Shown here piece after piece: positions 33,326-42,376 of a stretch of DNA of 64,000 nt. Made by a program: the position numbers and the translations under genes. The notes below the pieces were generated by a model that saw only the letters and a list, made by a program, of their open reading frames with translations, did not search any database and had not been told where the DNA came from. The DNA comes from Dyadobacter sp. UC 10 (GTDB lineage Bacteria; Bacteroidota; Bacteroidia; Cytophagales; Spirosomataceae): positions 5,142,501 through 5,206,500 of the forward strand of contig NZ_VSRN01000001.1 in the NCBI RefSeq assembly GCF_008369915.1, read 5' to 3'. The first letter of the stretch is position 1. Every line of letters starts with the position of its first letter.

Positions 33326-34557
33326 ATCTCTTGCTGCTCTTTCATTTTGATAACCTTGGCCAGAGTAGGCAATATCGTATCGTGTTTTTTTACAAATGGA
33401 TTTGAAGTGTCCCAGACATATCCCGCCAGTACCGAGCAGATCTGATTTTTAATGTCCTGATCTATATACCTGGCGAAAACAATGGTTTGGAAATCACCGC
33501 TGTACCACCCGGAAACATAGCTTCTGAATACATCAATGCCTTTTTGAACTACATTCTCATACTCATTTTTCCAGTCGACCTTTTCTCCGCGTAAGTGCCG
33601 GTCGGTCATTTTGGCGGAAAGTAATCCGGAGGCTGTCGCGAATGTTACCCCTGAGGAAAATATAGGATCTAAAAATTCAGTGCTGTTGCCGGAAAGAACA
33701 AAGCCTTCTCCGTACATCGTTTTGACACCTACCGAATAGCCCAGAATGTGGCGAGGCTCGAATTTTAGTTCGGAGTCCTTGAACCGGCCATTCAGGTCTT
33801 CAAAATTGCGGATAAAATCCTTATACTTTTGTCCCTCGTTTTCGGCTAGTTCCACTACTTTTTCCTTATCGCTCACAATGCCGACTGAGGTAGAACCGTC
33901 AGAAAATGGGATTGCCCAGATCCATGATTTATTGTCGTCAAACGAATGGACAAAAATGTTGTTGCTGGCCTCCTCGGTTCTTTCAATATCTTCCAAATGT
34001 GAAAAAATAGCCCCTCTCGGAGTGAATGCCGATGGTTTACTCAGGTCGAACAGCCTGGGCAAAACCCTCCCGTAGCCGCTGGAATCGATAATGAAGCGAC
34101 ATTGAATGGTATGGCTATCGCCATTTACATCCCTGTACTCCAAAACCTGCTTATCCTCACTGCAGGCTACATGCAGTACTTCGCACTCGAAGTTGACATC
34201 AACGCCTTTTGCTCTCGTCGCCTCAGCCAATGTATTATCGAAATCGGCGCGTTTGACCTGCCAGGTCCAGGTCCAGCCTTTGGTAAATTGTTCCGAAAAG
34301 AAAAACTCGCAGCGTTTTTCGCCAAGCATAAAGGCTGCTCCGGTTTTTTTCTGAAAATTTTGCTTTTCCACAGCTTCAAGCAAACCTGATTCGCTCAGAT
34401 GCTCCATGCAGCAAGGAAGCAAACTTTCGCCGATCTGGAAACGCGGGAATTTTTCTTTTTCTAATATGGTAACCTGGTAGCCCTGCTTTTGGAGGTAAGA
34501 AGCTGCTACCGTTCCGGCCGGGCCAGCGCCAATAACCACTACGTCAACTGTTTGCAT
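33322..34557 (-). CDS. FAD-dependent oxidoreductase with flavin-halogenase motifs
   Basis: A 411-residue flavoenzyme. GxGxxG at residues 10-15 and the GESLLPC loop show FAD binding. Residues 212-217 read WIWAIP, the WxWxIP motif that marks flavin-dependent halogenases, and Lys71 in KKTGAAF lies where the catalytic lysine of phenol/pyrrole-type halogenases is found. It may chlorinate the phenol ring of a flexirubin; a hydroxylase role is the alternative, since relatives with this motif are often annotated only as oxidoreductases. Third gene of a minus-strand operon, 2 bases after the CrtI-like gene. Confidence 0.75.
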   Translation of the reverse strand: MQTVDVVVIGAGPAGTVAASYLQKQGYQVTILEKEKFPRFQIGESLLPCCMEHLSESGLLEAVEKQNFQKKTGAAFMLGEKRCEFFFSEQFTKGWTWTWQVKRADFDNTLAEATRAKGVDVNFECEVLHVACSEDKQVLEYRDVNGDSHTIQCRFIIDSSGYGRVLPRLFDLSKPSAFTPRGAIFSHLEDIERTEEASNNIFVHSFDDNKSWIWAIPFSDGSTSVGIVSDKEKVVELAENEGQKYKDFIRNFEDLNGRFKDSELKFEPRHILGYSVGVKTMYGEGFVLSGNSTEFLDPIFSSGVTFATASGLLSAKMTDRHLRGEKVDWKNEYENVVQKGIDVFRSYVSGWYSGDFQTIVFARYIDQDIKNQICSVLAGYVWDTSNPFVKKHDTILPTLAKVIKMKEQQEI

Positions 34558-34559
34558 AA

Positions 34560-36086
34560 TTAAGCGTCCTTTACTTTTTGAATGAGTATATCTTTATCTA
34601 CAAAGGGAAAACAGGTGATAAAGGCACTTACAGTGACGCCAAGTATCCCGTGAAGCGAAATATTTTGGCCTGTCAGGTGCAGGTTTGGAATTTTTGTTTT
34701 GGTATTGATCTGCGTTTTCGCGGGCGATACCGAATCTTTCATGATACCATACATAGAGCCATCTTTATTGCCGATATAATCCCGGAAAGTAAGCGGTGTC
34801 GCGCTGTGCACTGCTTTAATTTGTTCAGAAATTCCGGGAAATAGCTCTTCCATGCGACGGATAACCTGTGCTTCCTTTTCTTTTTTGAACTGAATATATT
34901 CCTCATGCCGCTCGCCCGGCTCTGCGATTGTGCTGAAAGATTTCTCCCATCTGGCGGTTTCCGAAGCTTTCATATAGGTCATTACCGACATGGAATCTGC
35001 ATACTCGCCCGTCCTGGAAATGTGAGGGGTGCAGATAAAGCTGGTTTGCGGCCAGTTTTCCGGTTCGTAATCCGCAGTATCCCAAACATTGTCAGTATCA
35101 TGGAAATATATATTATGGTTCAGATATTTAAATGTTTTTTCTTTAAAAGTGATGTGTACCAGAAAAGTAGAAACCGTGTTTTCAAGTCCCTGTATCCGGC
35201 TTTTATAAACGTTCAGAAACCTTTCCTGTCCAAAAATATCAATCGTTACTGCCGGATGCACATTTGATATAAATTGCTTTCCCCTCACGCGTTCGCCGTT
35301 TTCTAAAACTACTTCCCGTACGAGACCGTCTTGATTGTAGTTGGCCGACACCACTTTTTTATGTTTAACTATTTTCCCGCCGTTCTGCCTCACGATTTTA
35401 CTGAACTGGATCGCGATCTGGGAGCCTCCGTCGGTAAGTTTGTAAGCGCCCGACAAGTAACTTTTCATAATCAATGCGTGCACATAAAAAGGCGTCTTAC
35501 GCCTCGTTCCTGCATACAGCAGGTTGGAGCCCGCCAGCACATTACGCAGCCTGACATTATCAGTCAGCGAAGCGATATAGTCGTGCGCATTGATCGTCAG
35601 AATGTCGCTTTCCAGGTAGTAACCGTCGGACGCACTTTCCAGATTATAAAGCGGAAACTTAGTGCATATCTCTAATATTTTCGAGCAATACTTATTTATC
35701 GCATCTTCTTCTTCGGGAAAAAAGGAAATCAGGTTTTTGGCAAACTGGTCAAATCCCTGAGTGTAAGGGTATTCCTCGCCATCCGCAAACCGGATCACAT
35801 CGAACTGCTCATCGAGTCGTTTCAACTTCAGTTTGTCGAGAATACCGAAATATTTGAAAAACTGGTGCAGATTTTCGCCTTCATCCAAACTACCCACGTA
35901 ATGGACGCCGGTATCGAAAATGCTTTTTCCCCGGCTGTAAACCTGCAAGTGCCCGCCGATCTGGTGATTTTTTTCCAGTACAATCACACTATAATTCTCC
36001 ATCGACAAAATAGCAGCACATACCAGCCCTCCCAGGCCGCTTCCCACAATGACGAAATCGTACTCTCTTTCTAACGACGACAGCAT
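34560..36086 (-). CDS. CrtI/retinol-saturase-like FAD oxidoreductase (cluster gene)
   Basis: A 508-residue flavoprotein of the phytoene desaturase/CrtISO/retinol saturase superfamily. N-terminal VIVGSGLGGLVCAAIL and EKNHQIGGHLQVY bind FAD; the C-terminal LHLTGQNISLHGILG closes the site. It clearly differs from crtI in this window and is closer to the retinol saturase branch. In flexirubin clusters such enzymes probably adjust double bonds of the polyene or the resorcinol. Seventeen bases after the MMPL fusion gene and 2 bases before the halogenase-like gene. Confidence 0.8.
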   Translation of the reverse strand: MLSSLEREYDFVIVGSGLGGLVCAAILSMENYSVIVLEKNHQIGGHLQVYSRGKSIFDTGVHYVGSLDEGENLHQFFKYFGILDKLKLKRLDEQFDVIRFADGEEYPYTQGFDQFAKNLISFFPEEEDAINKYCSKILEICTKFPLYNLESASDGYYLESDILTINAHDYIASLTDNVRLRNVLAGSNLLYAGTRRKTPFYVHALIMKSYLSGAYKLTDGGSQIAIQFSKIVRQNGGKIVKHKKVVSANYNQDGLVREVVLENGERVRGKQFISNVHPAVTIDIFGQERFLNVYKSRIQGLENTVSTFLVHITFKEKTFKYLNHNIYFHDTDNVWDTADYEPENWPQTSFICTPHISRTGEYADSMSVMTYMKASETARWEKSFSTIAEPGERHEEYIQFKKEKEAQVIRRMEELFPGISEQIKAVHSATPLTFRDYIGNKDGSMYGIMKDSVSPAKTQINTKTKIPNLHLTGQNISLHGILGVTVSAFITCFPFVDKDILIQKVKDA

Positions 36087-36103
36087 TTTATAGCCAGGAA
36101 AAG

Positions 36104-39100
36104 TTAAGATGCAATTTGTGTGATTTCAGACGGTTGAGATGGTTTTCGCAGAATGAACAACACGTTGGAAGTATTTTTCGAATGTGTTTTCAGCTCGAAT
36201 ATAAGTTGGTTTTCTCCGGCAAAGTCGCGAATATCCTGCGTTGAGAAGAAGTGGAATGCTTCTTCCTTCTTATTGAAAGAAAATAAACCGGTAGACAATG
36301 CTTCTGTGGTTTTTGTATTCTTATGCCTTTTTTCATCATCGGTTACGCCGTCGCGAATGAACAGGATGCCGCCAGGGTTCAGCGCAGCCACACAACCTTT
36401 CAGTAAATTAAGCTGTTTTTCTTTGGACAGATAATGCAGGATATCATTTAAAAAAATTACATCCGTTTTCCCCAGTCCCACCTGCATTACATCCGCTTGC
36501 CTGAAACGGAGGTTAAAGGTTTTATTGTAACTGTTTTTGGCAATCAATATCTTTTCTTCGTCATAATCAATACCCTCGATAATCCGCTCCTGATTTTTGT
36601 AATGGAGGTAAAATGACAGATAGCCATATCCGCAGCCCAGATCCATAATGTTCCTGCGATCGCCGATCAGTTCATTGTAAAAAGTAAAGTTCGATTTCTC
36701 GAGTCTCCACTTTACTTTGAAATACCATTCCAATATCGGCCCTTTGAATACATAATTGGTAAATATTTTATGTTTCAAATAATCAGTATTCTCCATCTCG
36801 TCTTTGAAACCGGCATAACTGTTACGAAAGTATGCGGCAATGTTCTTTGTTTTATCGCGTAACTGCCCGCCCCACCTTTCGTCTGAATAGGAGATAGGCG
36901 GCAATACGCGCACATTCAGGGCTCCCGGACGGATCAGGAAATCGCCTTTCGGTAAAACATCGTGTGCACCATGGATGAGTATCGGCTGAATATCGAGACC
37001 CAGTTCTCCGGCGAGATGAAATGCACCTTTGTGAAAGCGCGCAATTTCGCCGTCATCCGAGCGGGTACCTTCCGGAAATATGAGCAAAGAGTAGCCTTCT
37101 TCCACCAGTGCTTTCACTTTTTCACGATTTCGCTCAGGGCCATCGTCTGTATAAACATAACCCGCGTACCTTATAATTGGCCCAAAAAAAGGTGATTTGT
37201 AAACCCAGCCCTTCACCATCAGCACTATTTTGGGGTGCAGCATAATGGCCAGCAGAATATCCAGAAACGATGTGTGATTGGCAATAAATAGTACTGGTTT
37301 GTTCATATTCAGGTTTTCCAGCCCTGAGAGTTGCTTTTTTACGTGCGGGCCAGAGTAGATTACCGTTTTCGCAAACCAGGATAGAGAGTTGTTGATCATC
37401 GCTCGTTTTCGTTTTTTCGAAATCGGCAATATCAGCACAGTGAGCAATTTAGAGTGTAAAAAAAGGCAGCCTGAAAGGAAATAGGTGAAACTTGAAATGC
37501 TGATCAGAAAGGGCAGCATCGTGACCGGAGCCTTTTTTCGGGCAATCCTGTTTTGAACAAAAAAATCAAAGAGTATAGGCTGGAAAGCGAAGGAAATGAA
37601 GAGGATGCATGCAATGCCAATTACGCTGATCAGTGCTATCGAGTGAATTGCAGGATGTTCGGCGAAAATAAGGACGCCGGTACCGATAATAGTCGTGGTC
37701 GCCGACAGAATGATCGCCGACTGGTAAGAGTTAAGCGTATCTTTCCGGTATTTGTATTTGCCGAGAAGCCCGTCGGTTACAAAAATGCTGAAATCGTCGC
37801 CTAGTCCGAAAATAAATGTAGTAACGATCACATTAACAAAATTGAATTTAATGCCCAGGATCGCAGCGATACCAAGGATCCAGATCCAGCTGATCACCAT
37901 GGGCAGAAACGAAAGAAGGGTAAGCTCGATCCTTCCATAGACGATCAGCAGGGTAAGGAAAACAATCGAGGCTGAAATGAAAAGCAGGTAGTTGAAGTCA
38001 TTTTTGACCATGGAAAGCATTTCGCCGGCCATCTCACCGCGGTCAAATAAAGTTGCGCCAGCGATTTTCCGAAGTTCGGTTTTCACAAAGGGCAGGTTGT
38101 TTTGAGGCACGATCAGTGTTGAAATGAAAGTACTTCCTGCACGGTTTTGTTCGATCAGGTTATCGATACCAAGCTCACGGAAGAGGGTATCCAGCGAAAC
38201 GGAAGCCTGATCCCGGCCTGCTATCCAGTTTTTGAAATCATTAAAGGCGAATGAATTAAAGCCGCTTTTTGCTCCGGCTCTGTCCATGATATTAAAAATC
38301 TGTTCCTTGCGCCCGAGATCCCAGTAGTCATGCCATGCGCGTATCCGTTCGATCTGTAACGCCCTCGGAATCAGTAGTGCGCCGGAGCTGGCGAAACTGC
38401 TGATCTTTCCATTATCTTTTAATCCCGCGAGCTTCTGATAAATCTCGAAGTTCACCTTCTCAGCAATATTCCTGTTTGCATTTGTTGCAAAAACATAGAT
38501 CCGTTTCTGACTTTTCGGGTCGATTCCGGTGAGTGCCTGTTCCCGCGCGGAAAGATCGTCGCTTTGCATACTGAGGTTATCAAAACCGCTGTCAAATTCG
38601 GTATACCGGGCATAATACAGGAAAATCAGTGTCAGTATTGCGATCAGGGCGAGCAATGCCGGCCGCCATTTGGGCGCCAGTGCAGGTAACCTGAGTGATC
38701 TTCTTTCGGCAGGTAATTTTTTATAATCAAAAGAAGCCGACGCCAGGATAACCGGGAGTGCGATCAGCGTAAAAAGCGCCGCTCCCAGAAGGCTCAGAGA
38801 AGAGAATAATCCGAAATCCTGCAAAAAGGTAGAGTTGGCAAAACTGAGCGCACTGAATGCCAGTACAGTGGTGAAACTGCCGGTAAGCAAAGGCGAGCTG
38901 ACTTCCTTTACCGCCGTCGGAATAGAGGCAGTATGCCGCAGGTGCGTGAAAAAGTGAAAGGCATAGTCGAGTAAAATGCCAAAAATGACTGCGCCTGTCG
39001 CCAGCGATATTCCTGATACTTCCGGCCTTACGTAGCCAATTATCCCGAGTGCGAAGACCGCACCGAAAAGCCCTGGCAGCAGCATAAATACCGGGATCAG

Positions 39101-39970
39101 GAATTTGCGATAGTAGCCGATCAGCAGAAGCAGGATCGCAGCGATGGCAATGAATGACGTTAAATAGCTGTCACGTTTAACCTGAATTGCATTTCGGGCT
39201 GAAATTTCGAAAGTGCCGAAATAGGAGAGGTGATTGTACCTGTGCTGCGTGTTCCACTTTGCGCGGAAAGCTTCTGTCAGCTCAAATAACTCCACATTTT
39301 TATCCGAATTCCCTGAATCGAATGTTGTGGAAGCGAAAATCAGTATTTGCCTGCGGTTAGCCGAGAACATCATCCCGTCATCGATCACCAGTCCCCCCGC
39401 ATTGTTGATGGCATTGAGCGACTGAAAATATTTTCCGGTAATACCGAGCGGATCGTTCAGGATAAAGGCCTTGAAGAAAGAGCCGCCAGGTGTTAACAGC
39501 TGATTGTAAGTCGAAGCTATTGAGGTATTTATTGAATCGGGAATGATCCGGGAGCTGATATGTTCGTAGTACTGCTTGTCGATTAGCTCAGGAAAATGAG
39601 CCAGCACATATTGGTAAAGATCTTCCTGCACATTCGGCCGCTCAATCTGTAAATTGCGGATATAGCCGTTGGTATAGCGCCTGAGCGAATCCGAAAACCG
39701 CTCGGCTAATGTCCTGGCGGCTTCGCTATCAGTGTCTTTCGGAACATCGAGGGAAAAAACGACCTGGTTAATGATGTTTTTCTGCTCGACCAGCCGGTTA
39801 AATTCCTCGAAGCTTTTCCCTTTCGGCAGAGCGGCGAAAATGCTTTCTGTGACTCTCAGCCGGAAAATGCCGGAGAGAAGGAACGCGGAAAGTAAAATAA
39901 GACTGAGGAAAAAAGCTGTTTTGTGGCCGGAAAGGAATTTATTTAACCTTAAAAGCAAATCTCCGATCAT
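36104..39970 (-). CDS. Fusion of MMPL transporter, lysophospholipid acyltransferase and SAM methyltransferase
   Basis: A 1288-residue three-part protein. Residues 1 to about 830 are an RND/MMPL exporter with roughly 12 membrane helices in two sets. Residues about 860-1070 are a PlsC-type acyltransferase with NHTSFLD near 895 and FPEGTRS near 967. Residues about 1090-1270 are a class I methyltransferase with DLGCGYGYLSFY near 1110. This arrangement is a known fusion in Bacteroidota pigment clusters. It could acylate or methylate the polyene and move it to the outer envelope. First gene of the minus-strand operon; promoter at 39996-40025. Confidence 0.88.
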   Translation of the reverse strand: MIGDLLLRLNKFLSGHKTAFFLSLILLSAFLLSGIFRLRVTESIFAALPKGKSFEEFNRLVEQKNIINQVVFSLDVPKDTDSEAARTLAERFSDSLRRYTNGYIRNLQIERPNVQEDLYQYVLAHFPELIDKQYYEHISSRIIPDSINTSIASTYNQLLTPGGSFFKAFILNDPLGITGKYFQSLNAINNAGGLVIDDGMMFSANRRQILIFASTTFDSGNSDKNVELFELTEAFRAKWNTQHRYNHLSYFGTFEISARNAIQVKRDSYLTSFIAIAAILLLLIGYYRKFLIPVFMLLPGLFGAVFALGIIGYVRPEVSGISLATGAVIFGILLDYAFHFFTHLRHTASIPTAVKEVSSPLLTGSFTTVLAFSALSFANSTFLQDFGLFSSLSLLGAALFTLIALPVILASASFDYKKLPAERRSLRLPALAPKWRPALLALIAILTLIFLYYARYTEFDSGFDNLSMQSDDLSAREQALTGIDPKSQKRIYVFATNANRNIAEKVNFEIYQKLAGLKDNGKISSFASSGALLIPRALQIERIRAWHDYWDLGRKEQIFNIMDRAGAKSGFNSFAFNDFKNWIAGRDQASVSLDTLFRELGIDNLIEQNRAGSTFISTLIVPQNNLPFVKTELRKIAGATLFDRGEMAGEMLSMVKNDFNYLLFISASIVFLTLLIVYGRIELTLLSFLPMVISWIWILGIAAILGIKFNFVNVIVTTFIFGLGDDFSIFVTDGLLGKYKYRKDTLNSYQSAIILSATTTIIGTGVLIFAEHPAIHSIALISVIGIACILFISFAFQPILFDFFVQNRIARKKAPVTMLPFLISISSFTYFLSGCLFLHSKLLTVLILPISKKRKRAMINNSLSWFAKTVIYSGPHVKKQLSGLENLNMNKPVLFIANHTSFLDILLAIMLHPKIVLMVKGWVYKSPFFGPIIRYAGYVYTDDGPERNREKVKALVEEGYSLLIFPEGTRSDDGEIARFHKGAFHLAGELGLDIQPILIHGAHDVLPKGDFLIRPGALNVRVLPPISYSDERWGGQLRDKTKNIAAYFRNSYAGFKDEMENTDYLKHKIFTNYVFKGPILEWYFKVKWRLEKSNFTFYNELIGDRRNIMDLGCGYGYLSFYLHYKNQERIIEGIDYDEEKILIAKNSYNKTFNLRFRQADVMQVGLGKTDVIFLNDILHYLSKEKQLNLLKGCVAALNPGGILFIRDGVTDDEKRHKNTKTTEALSTGLFSFNKKEEAFHFFSTQDIRDFAGENQLIFELKTHSKNTSNVLFILRKPSQPSEITQIAS

Positions 39971-39995
39971 CGGCGGGTAACGAGTGAGTGTCAGA

Positions 39996-40025
39996 CAAAA
40001 TTAATCAAATGTACAAATCAGACAA
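39996..40025 (-). promoter_or_regulatory. Promoter of the minus-strand cluster operon
   Basis: Read on the minus strand: TTG (40025-40023), 19 bases, then TAATTTTG (40003-39996), a full match to the Bacteroidota pattern. A second -7-like word, TACATTTG, lies just upstream. The start would be about 20 bases before the fusion gene ATG. No equally good promoter was found for the divergent ammonia-lyase gene. Confidence 0.6.
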
Positions 40026-40115
40026 CTTCATACAGTCCGGAAGCGGTGATTGTGCGGTTTGTCAAAGCCGCAAAAAAAGATTTATTTTACACAATATTCA
40101 ATTACTCCATCTTAA

Positions 40116-41645
40116 ATGAATCGTATTTCATTAGCTCAGATCGAGCAATATGCTTTTGAAAAAAAGGAATTTATCTTAGCCGACGACGCCCTCCATCAAG
40201 TATCGAAATCTTTTGCCTTTTTAACGAATTTCTCCAAAGATAAAATTATATACGGGATCAATACCGGCTTTGGCCCGATGGCCCAATACCGTATTGAAAC
40301 TGACAAACTCAGTAATCTTCAATATAACCTGATCCGCAGCCATTCCAGCGGAATCGGCAAGCCACTTTCGGAAATTTACGCACGCAGCGTGATGGTGGCC
40401 AGGCTGAATTCATTTCTGCAGGCGAATTCCGGCGTAAGTACGGCGGTGATCAAGCAGTTGGTGGCTTTTCTAAACAATGGTATTGTTCCGGAGATCTTCG
40501 AGCACGGCAGTGTCGGAGCGAGTGGCGATTTGGTGCAATTGTCGCATTTGGGCCTGAACCTGATCGGTGAAGGTTTTGTGTATGATGATGGCGTGCGTAA
40601 AAAAACGGAAGATGTCCTGGCTCAAAAGAACATGGAGCCTTTGAAAATGGAGCTCCGCGACGGGCTTGGACTGATCAACGGCACTTCCTGTATGACAGGA
40701 ATGGCGGCTATTAATATTATATATGCCAAAAGACTGTTGCAATGGGCCGTGGCAGCTTCCTCGATGCTCAATGAAGTCATCGAAGCTTTTGACGATTCAT
40801 TTTCCAAAGAACTGAACGCGGTTAAACATCATAAAGGCCAGCAGCTGATTGCGCAGCAAATGCGTGATTTTGTGGCAGGCAGCCAATTGATCCGCAACCG
40901 GGAAGAGCTTTTTAAAGACGATACCGCCATGCAGCGGAAGGAATTTGAAAGGAAGATCCAGGAATATTACTCGATCCGGTGTGTGCCGCAGATATTGGGG
41001 CCAATTCTGGATACGGTTCAGTATGCGCAGGAAGTGGTTGAAAATGAGCTGAATTCGACGAATGATAACCCGATCGTAAAGCCGGAGGACGACAATGTTT
41101 TCCACGGAGGTAACTTTCACGGCGACTACATTTCGCTGGAAATGGACAAAGTGAAAATTGTGCTGACCAAGCTTTCGATGCTGATGGAACGCCAGCTTAA
41201 CTTTTTGATGAACAGCAAATTGAATGGTAAATTCCCGCCGTTTTTGAATGCTGGTACGTGGGGGTTGAATTTTGGATTTCAGGGCGTGCAGTTCACCGCA
41301 ACTTCTACAACTGCCGAAAACCAGGCGCTTTCAACTTCGGTTTATGTGCACAGTATTCCTAATAACAATGATAATCAGGATATTGTGAGTATGGGGACCA
41401 ATAGCGCGGTGATCGCGAAGCAGGTATTGGAGAACTCATTCCAGGTGATGTCAATTCATATCATGGCAATCTGCCAGGCAATCGATTTACTGGAACCTGA
41501 GGAAAAAGAGCGGCTTTCACCGAATGCCAGATCTGTTTATCAGCAGATCCGTCAAAAAGCACATTTTGTAAAAGAAGACCTGCCGCAATCGGAAAGCATT
41601 GCAGCGGTTTATGAATATATTAAAGAAACCCCATTTCAATTATGA
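40116..41645 (+). CDS. Aromatic amino acid ammonia-lyase, probably tyrosine ammonia-lyase
   Basis: A 509-residue enzyme of the HAL/PAL/TAL family. The Ala135-Ser136-Gly137 triad in GSVGASGDLVQLSHL forms the MIO cofactor; Tyr46 in IIYGINTGFGPMAQYRI is the catalytic tyrosine. It would deaminate tyrosine to 4-coumarate, the starter of flexirubin chains. The two selectivity residues (75-76) are Ser-His, the pattern of histidine lyases, but as I recall the Flavobacterium johnsoniae TAL, whose activity was shown by experiment, has the same pattern. First gene of the plus-strand cluster operon; its end overlaps the reductase start by 4 bases. Confidence 0.87.
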   Translation: MNRISLAQIEQYAFEKKEFILADDALHQVSKSFAFLTNFSKDKIIYGINTGFGPMAQYRIETDKLSNLQYNLIRSHSSGIGKPLSEIYARSVMVARLNSFLQANSGVSTAVIKQLVAFLNNGIVPEIFEHGSVGASGDLVQLSHLGLNLIGEGFVYDDGVRKKTEDVLAQKNMEPLKMELRDGLGLINGTSCMTGMAAINIIYAKRLLQWAVAASSMLNEVIEAFDDSFSKELNAVKHHKGQQLIAQQMRDFVAGSQLIRNREELFKDDTAMQRKEFERKIQEYYSIRCVPQILGPILDTVQYAQEVVENELNSTNDNPIVKPEDDNVFHGGNFHGDYISLEMDKVKIVLTKLSMLMERQLNFLMNSKLNGKFPPFLNAGTWGLNFGFQGVQFTATSTTAENQALSTSVYVHSIPNNNDNQDIVSMGTNSAVIAKQVLENSFQVMSIHIMAICQAIDLLEPEEKERLSPNARSVYQQIRQKAHFVKEDLPQSESIAAVYEYIKETPFQL

Positions 41646-42373
41646 GCTGTGCTTTGGTAACAGGTGCGTCCCGGGGACTGGGCAGGGCCATTGCGGTCCA
41701 GCTCGCGAAAGATCACGGGCTGCATATACTCGTTAACTATTCCTCCAATGAAACAGCCGCGAAGGAAACCCTGGCGGAAATCGAGTCAGCGGGCGGTAGC
41801 GGCGAGCTGCTTCAATTCAATGTGCAGACCAAATCAGAAGTTGACGAAGCACTGAATGATTGGAAAGAAAAGAACGAAGAAAAGCACATCAGTGTTTTGG
41901 TAAACAATGCGGGCATTACCCGTGACGGTCTTTTTATGTGGATGCCCGAAAAGGATTGGGACGATGTGCTGAACATCTCCACCAAAGGTCTTTTCAATGT
42001 GACACAGAATGCAATCCAGCAAATGCTGCGGAAAAGGTCGGGAAGAATAGTCAATATCGCGTCGGTTTCCGGCATGAAGGGTGTGGCCGGGCAAACGAAT
42101 TACTCGGCTGCAAAAGGTGCGGTAATCTCGGCCACGAAGGCATTGGCACAGGAAGTAGCGAAGCGGAAAATCACTGTAAATGCAGTGGCGCCTGGATTCA
42201 TTACCAGCGACATGACAAAAGATTTGAATGAGACCGAATTAAAACAAATGATCCCGATGAATCGTTTTGGGAATCCGCAGGAAGTAGCGCATCTGGTGAG
42301 TTTCCTGGTTTCGGATAAAGCAGGCTACATTACCGGAGAGGTAATTAATATCAACGGAGGGATTTATTCATAA
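41642..42373 (+). CDS. 3-oxoacyl-ACP reductase, FabG family (cluster ketoreductase)
   Basis: A 243-residue short-chain dehydrogenase. Cofactor motif TGASRGLGRAIA, NNAG in VLVNNAGITRDG, catalytic Ser in IASVSG and YxxxK in NYSAAKG are present. It should reduce the 3-keto group after each condensation in polyene synthesis. The ATGA overlap with the ammonia-lyase gene points to coupled translation. Sequence alone would also fit fatty acid FabG, but the location favours the pigment pathway. Confidence 0.9.
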   Translation: MSCALVTGASRGLGRAIAVQLAKDHGLHILVNYSSNETAAKETLAEIESAGGSGELLQFNVQTKSEVDEALNDWKEKNEEKHISVLVNNAGITRDGLFMWMPEKDWDDVLNISTKGLFNVTQNAIQQMLRKRSGRIVNIASVSGMKGVAGQTNYSAAKGAVISATKALAQEVAKRKITVNAVAPGFITSDMTKDLNETELKQMIPMNRFGNPQEVAHLVSFLVSDKAGYITGEVININGGIYS

Positions 42374-42376
42374 ATA

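Noticed and set aside
40050-40078. GCGGTTT...AAGCCGC hairpin before the ammonia-lyase gene as terminator
   Set aside because: It is followed by A on the plus strand, and on the minus strand the T run precedes the stem, so it is not a terminator in either direction.
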